Shown in pieces: positions 6,756-11,502 of a DNA stretch of 11,502 bases. How positions within the stretch are numbered: position 1 is the first letter of the stretch; the number at the start of each line of letters is the position of its first letter. The stretch is taken from contig JAVBLA010000071.1 in the NCBI GenBank assembly GCA_031553775.1, positions 1 to 11,502 of the forward strand, in the 5' to 3' direction. Below the pieces are notes generated by a model. The model saw only the letters and a program-made list of their open reading frames with translations, made no database searches and was not told the DNA's origin. A program made the position numbers and the translations under genes. This DNA is from JAISFI01 sp031553775. GTDB lineage: Bacteria; Bacteroidota; Bacteroidia; Bacteroidales; Azobacteroidaceae.

Positions 6756-7607
6756 TTAATTTTTATCGTTAATTTTAAGGACAACAGGGTAATGATCCGA
6801 ATATTTGCGCGTAAACTCATCAACCTGTATCTCTCCGGATGCAATCCGGTCTTTCAGATCTTTACTTACATATATAAAGTCAATCCTTGCCTTTCTGGGC
6901 AGGTCTAAAGAAGTATCATACACCCTGAGTGCATCCAGCAAACCGGCATTAAGGATTTTACTGTGCACCTGATAATCAATTTTATTTCCATCGATCAGGT
7001 TATCGTGATAGCTGTATTTCCGTGCCAGACCCTGCATATTCCTGATGTATCTTCCATCGGTATAATAAGCTGAATCTAACGGGGAGACCGAATTAAAATC
7101 TCCCATGACAATCCATTTACCTTCGTCTCCGGTTGCTTGTATGGTCTGTAATATCACCTCGGTTTCCACTCTTCTTTTTTCATAAGTGAAGGGACTGAAA
7201 TGAAGGTTGATGATATTGTATCCATTGATCTTTGCAAGGATAAAACCATGATGCATGCTCTCGATCACATGATGTATGTCTACAATGGGATATCTGGATG
7301 TAATCGCTACCGGCGTACCTTTTTCCCGTTCCTTCAACAATACGGCATAAGGATGTCCGTAACGGGCAGCCAGGTCCTCGAGTCCTTTTTGGGTGAACTT
7401 ATAAGCTTCCTGTATGGCAAAAATATCCACATCCTGAGCCTTTACCCAGTCCACAAAAACCTGCTTGTTTTGAGAGGTATCCTTTTCCATGCCCCTGTAA
7501 ATATTGTAACAGATAATTTTCATCGGTTTTTCCTGCGCAGAAAGTCCGGAAATGTAAAGGAAACAGGAAACCGTCGATAAAACCATTATATAGATCCGTT
7601 TTTTCAT
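6756..7607 (-). CDS. Secreted endonuclease/exonuclease/phosphatase (EEP) family enzyme
   Basis: A 283-residue protein. I chose the ATG at 7607 because it starts directly at the signal peptide (MKKRIYIMVLSTVSC..., likely cut after GLSA at residue 24) and leaves a normal 10-base gap to the susD-like stop; the ATG at 7640 would overlap that gene. All main EEP motifs are present: N35 in CYNIYRG, the metal-binding E67 in IFAIQEA, H136 in NLHFSP, D170 and N172 in VMGDFNS, D243 in RIDFIYVS, and the D271-H272 pair in YSDHYPVV. The fold cleaves phosphodiester or phosphomonoester bonds with Mg2+. Members include DNases, sphingomyelinases and inositol phosphatases, so the substrate stays open. Being exported and third in a SusC/SusD operon, it probably processes an external phosphate-containing nutrient in the periplasm or at the surface. 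Confidence 0.9.
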   Translation of the reverse strand: MKKRIYIMVLSTVSCFLYISGLSAQEKPMKIICYNIYRGMEKDTSQNKQVFVDWVKAQDVDIFAIQEAYKFTQKGLEDLAARYGHPYAVLLKEREKGTPVAITSRYPIVDIHHVIESMHHGFILAKINGYNIINLHFSPFTYEKRRVETEVILQTIQATGDEGKWIVMGDFNSVSPLDSAYYTDGRYIRNMQGLARKYSYHDNLIDGNKIDYQVHSKILNAGLLDALRVYDTSLDLPRKARIDFIYVSKDLKDRIASGEIQVDEFTRKYSDHYPVVLKINDKN

Positions 7608-7617
7608 GATTGCTCTT

Positions 7618-9135
7618 TTATTGTCCGGTATACGCATCATTGGTCAGTATGCCTCCCGATTTGAACACTTCGCTGTCCGGGATAGGATAATATTCATGGA
7701 ACGGCCTTATATTCGTATTTACGGCCACCACTTCCTGAGCAATCGTAGCTTTGATGGATTCATAAAAGATCCCCCAACGTACCAGGTCCCATTTCCTTCC
7801 GTATTCACCCATCAGTTCCCGGGCCCTTTCATCTTTTAACTCTTCAAAAAAAGCTTCTTTTCCGGGATAAGTATCCATTTGAGAAATTTGTGCCCGGCCT
7901 TTTACTTCATTGATACATTCCAATGCCAACGATGGCTGATCGAGTTCATTGGCCGCCTCTGCCATCATCAGCAAGGCATCGGCAAAACGAAATACCTTCT
8001 GATTATTCCCATCGGCCAGGCCGTCCAGTCCCGGGCACCAGAACTTGGGACCCATCCAGGGTTTTCCGGTAAAATTATTCCTGGAAGGACGGGAGAACCA
8101 GGCTCCATTGTACGATCTGGCTATAATAATTTCCTGCCGGGGATCATCCGTATGCTTATCATATATTTCTACGAAATGATTCGAAGGGGTAATAGATGTA
8201 TTGATGGTTCCGGTACTACCCAACTCAGGTATACTGACTCCATCATAAGTACTTGTTCCCGAAGCTCTCGATGGAGTTGTGATAGATGCTACGACCGAGG
8301 TCTTTTTCAAGCCGGTTACGGAATAAGTGAATTGAACTTCCAAGATAGACTCCGGTGTGTTCTTATACCTGAAATAAGTATCTGTCAATGAATATGAATC
8401 CAGGTTTCCATAGAGTTGCCTGACCGGCTTCAATGCTTCCAATGCCACATCATATTGCTTATTCCATAAGGCCATTTTAGCAATCAGGATACGGGCCAGA
8501 GGAGCAGAAACCCTGTTTCCTTCAATGTCGCCCGGCCTTTTTTGCGGAAGAGCTCCCGCATAAACTTTCAACTCTTCTATCAGCTTATTTCTTGTCTCTA
8601 CAGCATCCATTCTGGGTAAGCGGTTGACTTTATTCAGGATTTCTATTGAAGTAATATCGTCTGTATAATAAGGAACATCCCCAAACATCGATGTCAATAC
8701 ATAATAGTACAATGCTCTCAAGGTTACCGCTTCTCCGATTAAAGCAGGCTTCTTTTCCTCCTCTACAGGCGATGATTTGATTCCTTCCACCGATGCATTA
8801 CAATACATAATGCCCTTGTAGCAGGCTTCCCAGATGTTGGCTCCGCAACCGGGATTGGCCGGAGAAATCTCAAAACGGGCATTGACATCCGAAGAGGTCA
8901 GATAGGCCAGGTCGGTAGAGCCTTCATTCACTGTCAGTAGCTCATTTCTGAATATACTGTTCAAGGGAATATAACAACTGTTCAGGGATGCAATACACTG
9001 CGGCACATCCTGGAATGTTTGTTTTCGGTTGACAAAACTATCGGTTTCTTCTCTGAGCAAATCATCACATGAAGATAAGATCGACAGAAGCAATAGCAGC
9101 ATTGCTAACGGGATATTGTATGTATATTTTTTCAT
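7618..9135 (-). CDS. SusD/RagB-family nutrient-binding surface lipoprotein
   Basis: A complete 505-residue protein, the usual SusD length. The lipoprotein signal ends in ILSSC with C23, followed by DD, in keeping with display on the outer face of the outer membrane. The N-terminal half has the helical (TPR-like) SusD fold: FQDVPQCIASLNSCY near residue 42, an NIWEACYKGIMYCNASVEGI segment near 105, and GEAVTLRALYYYVLTSMFGDVPYY. The C-terminal RagB part shows RFADALLMMAEAANEL and LKDERARELMGEYGRKWDLVRWG, both hallmark stretches. It works as the lid of the SusC channel and holds the ligand. The start lies 27 bases after the SusC stop. SusD sequence alone does not tell which ligand is bound. Confidence 0.96.
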   Translation of the reverse strand: MKKYTYNIPLAMLLLLLSILSSCDDLLREETDSFVNRKQTFQDVPQCIASLNSCYIPLNSIFRNELLTVNEGSTDLAYLTSSDVNARFEISPANPGCGANIWEACYKGIMYCNASVEGIKSSPVEEEKKPALIGEAVTLRALYYYVLTSMFGDVPYYTDDITSIEILNKVNRLPRMDAVETRNKLIEELKVYAGALPQKRPGDIEGNRVSAPLARILIAKMALWNKQYDVALEALKPVRQLYGNLDSYSLTDTYFRYKNTPESILEVQFTYSVTGLKKTSVVASITTPSRASGTSTYDGVSIPELGSTGTINTSITPSNHFVEIYDKHTDDPRQEIIIARSYNGAWFSRPSRNNFTGKPWMGPKFWCPGLDGLADGNNQKVFRFADALLMMAEAANELDQPSLALECINEVKGRAQISQMDTYPGKEAFFEELKDERARELMGEYGRKWDLVRWGIFYESIKATIAQEVVAVNTNIRPFHEYYPIPDSEVFKSGGILTNDAYTGQ

Positions 9136-9162
9136 GATTATTTACATTTTAAATTAGACAGG

Positions 9163-11502
9163 TCAAAAATTAAGTTGCATGCCAAACGACAAAGTACGGC
9201 TGTTCGGATAAGCGCCATAGTCCATCCGGCGGACAGTCGAGCCTTCGCTGTTGGTGGAAACTTCCGGATCGTAACCGTTATAATATTTCCATAGATAAAG
9301 ATTATTTCCATTAGCCGAAAGTGTCAGGCTTCCCAGTGTGTTCTTTGTTGCCTTGGCTAAATCGAAGGTGTATGAAATCGAGACATTCTTGAGGCGCAGA
9401 AAACTGGCATCATGAACAAACCTGTCATTGGGGACATCATCTTTCGAATTGGCCCGGGGATAATCTGAATTCGGGTTTCGTACCGGATGCCAGGCATTGA
9501 CCATGTATTTATACTGATTACTCAGATAGGTTCCTGTTCCCATAAACAATTCCGGTATGTTATAGATTTTACCTCCCCATGAATAGTTGAAATAAATTCC
9601 TACATTAACCCCATAAATACTGAATGTATTCTGGAGTCCTCCATACAACAGGGGATCTGCATTGCCAAGATATACCAGGTCGTCATTATTCAATACCCCG
9701 TCGTTTTTCTGGTCGATATAACGCTGTCTTCCCGGGGCATAATAAGCGACTGCCGAAGAAGCATATTTTTTATCGATTTTATTCTGGTCTATTTCTGCCT
9801 GGGATTTCCAAGTACCGGCATATTGCATACCCCACAAGGCATTCAGGGGTTTTCCTTTCTGATAGGCATACATCGGATATTCCGCACTTCCGTGTGGCGC
9901 CTGGAATACCACCACCCTGTCGTAGTTACCGATATCCTCAACCATTTGTTTGTTATGAGCCAGCGTCAGGGTCGTACTCCATGAAAACTGTTTGGTACGG
10001 ATATTGCGGGTCTCCAAAGAAAATTCAATTCCTTTATTGGAGGTTTCACCTGTGTTTTCCATCCGTTCGGGATAACCGCCCTGATTAGGCAACTGTAAAG
10101 TTAACAAAAGGTCATGTGTGTTTGCCTGATAGGCGTCTACCGTTACACGAAACCGGTTCTGCAAAAAAGAAAGATCCAGTCCCACATTATAAGAAGTAGT
10201 CTTTTCCCATGAAAGTTCATCGTTCGGAATCCGGGACGGATAATATGCTACCGGGATCGAGCCTCCGAAAATATATCCGGAAGAAGTAGACTGCATGGCC
10301 TCGAGAGATTGGTAACGGGGTATTGCATCATTTCCGGAAATCCCGGCGCTCAGTCTGAATGCCAGTTCGTTAACGAGCCGCTGATCTTTCATGAAATCTT
10401 CTTTCGCCAGGTTCCATTTAAGGGCTGCCGAAGGGAAATATCCCCATTTATGATTTTCAGAAAAATTGGAAGATGCATCGGCACGGCCGGTAACCGTTAC
10501 ATAATATTTACTTTTATAATTGTAATCCAGACGCATCAGGTTAGATATTTTGGTCTGCTTCTGCCTGTAGGAAGAAATATTGATCGTTTCCTTGGAAGGT
10601 GCGGCACCCATATCATTGGTTCCCAATTCATCGAAAAAGTACCCGTCTCCGCTTTGAGACATATAGTTATTCCAGAAATTCTGATAAGTAAACCCATACA
10701 AAGCGGTAAAATGATGTGCATCTTTCCATATTTTCCGGTAGGAAACCGTATTTTCATTCAGGATATTATTGTTTTCAAAAGCACTCTTACTGGCAGCCCC
10801 TCCCCTGTTCACATTCTTACGGGTAGGCATCTCTCCCGGCGTATAATTATCCATGAACTGATTGTAATCGTAAAAGGAAATATAGCTTTTCAGTTTCAGG
10901 TCTTTCAGCGGCTCAATTTCGATATACGTCATCATATTGAGTGTCTTCCTGATCCGGTCCCGTTGCAGTAATTCCACATTCGCCAACGGTGAATCAAAAA
11001 GCCGGCCTTCATAAAACTGGGGATTCCAGTCGTTAAAACTTCCGTCTTCCTTGTAGACAGGAATAACGGGCGACAAAAACATGGTGGAACGATACCAGTA
11101 GGTATTACTTCCGATTTCAGCTTTATTGGCCGACTGATCTATATAAGTATAGTTAAGTTTCATTCCGGCAGTCACATACTTGCTCAGGGTCTTATCCAGG
11201 TTAAGCCTTGTTTGGTAACGTTTCATCCCGCTGTTTTTAATGATACCTTCCGTATCGTTATAGCTGGCAGAAAAATAATATTTTGTCGTTGGATTTCCAC
11301 CCGACAAAGAAAGAATGGAGTTGATATACGGAGCTGAGCGGGTGATGGTTTCGGTCCAGTTCGTGCCTTCCCCCAATGCAAGCGGATCGGGAAAAGGGAA
11401 TTCTTCCATCGGTTTGGTCCTGTTGGCTTCATTTTCAATATAATACCGGTCGTTTTGCAATTGTGCAAACTCTGAGGCATTCATTAAATCCAGGTAACGG
11501 GG
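9163..11502 (-). CDS. SusC/RagA-family TonB-dependent outer membrane receptor (N-terminus outside window)
   Basis: The frame is open to the right edge and gives 779 residues (first visible: PRYLDLMNASEFAQLQ), ending in SFGMQLNF and TGA. A full SusC is usually about 1000 residues, so the signal peptide, the carboxypeptidase-like domain, the TonB box and most of the plug are missing. The methionine at 11484 is internal (its NASEFAQLQ context is the conserved post-plug stretch). What remains is the 22-strand barrel, with typical segments such as SLSGGNPTTKYYFSASYNDT, GRADASSNFSENHKWGYFPS, YNVGLDLSFLQNRFRVTVD and FNYSWGGKIYN. The final phenylalanine is the usual outer membrane barrel signal. It would import the ligand captured by the SusD partner using TonB energy. 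First visible gene of the operon; its promoter is outside the window. Confidence 0.96.
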   Translation of the reverse strand, partial: PRYLDLMNASEFAQLQNDRYYIENEANRTKPMEEFPFPDPLALGEGTNWTETITRSAPYINSILSLSGGNPTTKYYFSASYNDTEGIIKNSGMKRYQTRLNLDKTLSKYVTAGMKLNYTYIDQSANKAEIGSNTYWYRSTMFLSPVIPVYKEDGSFNDWNPQFYEGRLFDSPLANVELLQRDRIRKTLNMMTYIEIEPLKDLKLKSYISFYDYNQFMDNYTPGEMPTRKNVNRGGAASKSAFENNNILNENTVSYRKIWKDAHHFTALYGFTYQNFWNNYMSQSGDGYFFDELGTNDMGAAPSKETINISSYRQKQTKISNLMRLDYNYKSKYYVTVTGRADASSNFSENHKWGYFPSAALKWNLAKEDFMKDQRLVNELAFRLSAGISGNDAIPRYQSLEAMQSTSSGYIFGGSIPVAYYPSRIPNDELSWEKTTSYNVGLDLSFLQNRFRVTVDAYQANTHDLLLTLQLPNQGGYPERMENTGETSNKGIEFSLETRNIRTKQFSWSTTLTLAHNKQMVEDIGNYDRVVVFQAPHGSAEYPMYAYQKGKPLNALWGMQYAGTWKSQAEIDQNKIDKKYASSAVAYYAPGRQRYIDQKNDGVLNNDDLVYLGNADPLLYGGLQNTFSIYGVNVGIYFNYSWGGKIYNIPELFMGTGTYLSNQYKYMVNAWHPVRNPNSDYPRANSKDDVPNDRFVHDASFLRLKNVSISYTFDLAKATKNTLGSLTLSANGNNLYLWKYYNGYDPEVSTNSEGSTVRRMDYGAYPNSRTLSFGMQLNF

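Noticed and set aside
6749..6844. Longer N-terminus for the DUF5689 lipoprotein
   Set aside because: It would add 32 residues before the lipoprotein signal and overlap the EEP gene; the ATG at 6748 fits the signal peptide and gene spacing.
7608..7640. Longer N-terminus for the EEP enzyme
   Set aside because: The extra 11 residues overlap the SusD gene and precede a standard signal peptide that starts at the ATG at 7607.
7879..8391. Plus-strand reading frame of 170 codons
   Set aside because: It is antisense to the SusD gene and has no family signature.
10309..10971. Plus-strand reading frame of 220 codons
   Set aside because: It is antisense to the strongly supported SusC barrel and shows no recognisable motif.

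Overview
The window looks like chromosomal DNA from a member of the Bacteroidota, most likely a gut-type Bacteroidales. The reasons are a SusC/SusD pair, lipoproteins with acidic residues after the lipobox cysteine, BACON and DUF5689-type domains, a Bacteroidetes-style RHS/YD-repeat protein with a DUF6443-like entry region, and promoter candidates of the TTTG / TAnnTTTG type instead of -35/-10 boxes. Every gene I can support is on the minus strand, so transcription runs from high to low coordinates. No RNA gene, CRISPR array, transposase or regulator gene was seen.

Region 11502 to 4736 is one tightly packed operon: a SusC-type TonB-dependent receptor (5' end outside the window), a SusD-type surface lipoprotein, a secreted endonuclease/exonuclease/phosphatase (EEP) family enzyme with all main catalytic motifs, and a large surface lipoprotein with BACON-like domains, a DUF5689-like middle and a C-terminal beta-sandwich. 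Gaps between genes are 27, 10 and 7 bases. A near-perfect palindrome directly after the last stop is the likely operon end. SusC/SusD would import a ligand that the lipoprotein binds and the phosphoesterase cuts. A phosphorus-containing polymer or ester such as extracellular nucleic acid is the simplest guess, but the substrate is not shown by the sequence.

Region 4735 to 4526 is a spacer carrying the operon-end hairpin, a dispersed-type palindromic repeat with a truncated second copy next to it, and a half promoter. It is followed by a monocistronic-looking secreted SGNH/GDSL esterase (4525 to 3422).

Region 3421 to 3037 is a 385-base gene-free stretch. Its half nearest the last gene holds a convincing Bacteroides-type promoter, a 16-base perfect palindrome just upstream of it, and an 11-codon mini reading frame in the presumed leader.

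Region 3036 to 1 is the N-terminal 1012 residues of a large RHS/YD-repeat protein that runs off the window with no stop. It has a signal peptide, four tandem repeats of about 130 residues each with a conserved cysteine pair, then the DUF6443-like region and the start of the YD-repeat shell. GC content rises from about one third in the repeats to about one half in the shell, as expected for a modular, recombining polymorphic protein. Its C-terminal tip, which would show whether it is a toxin, is outside the window.
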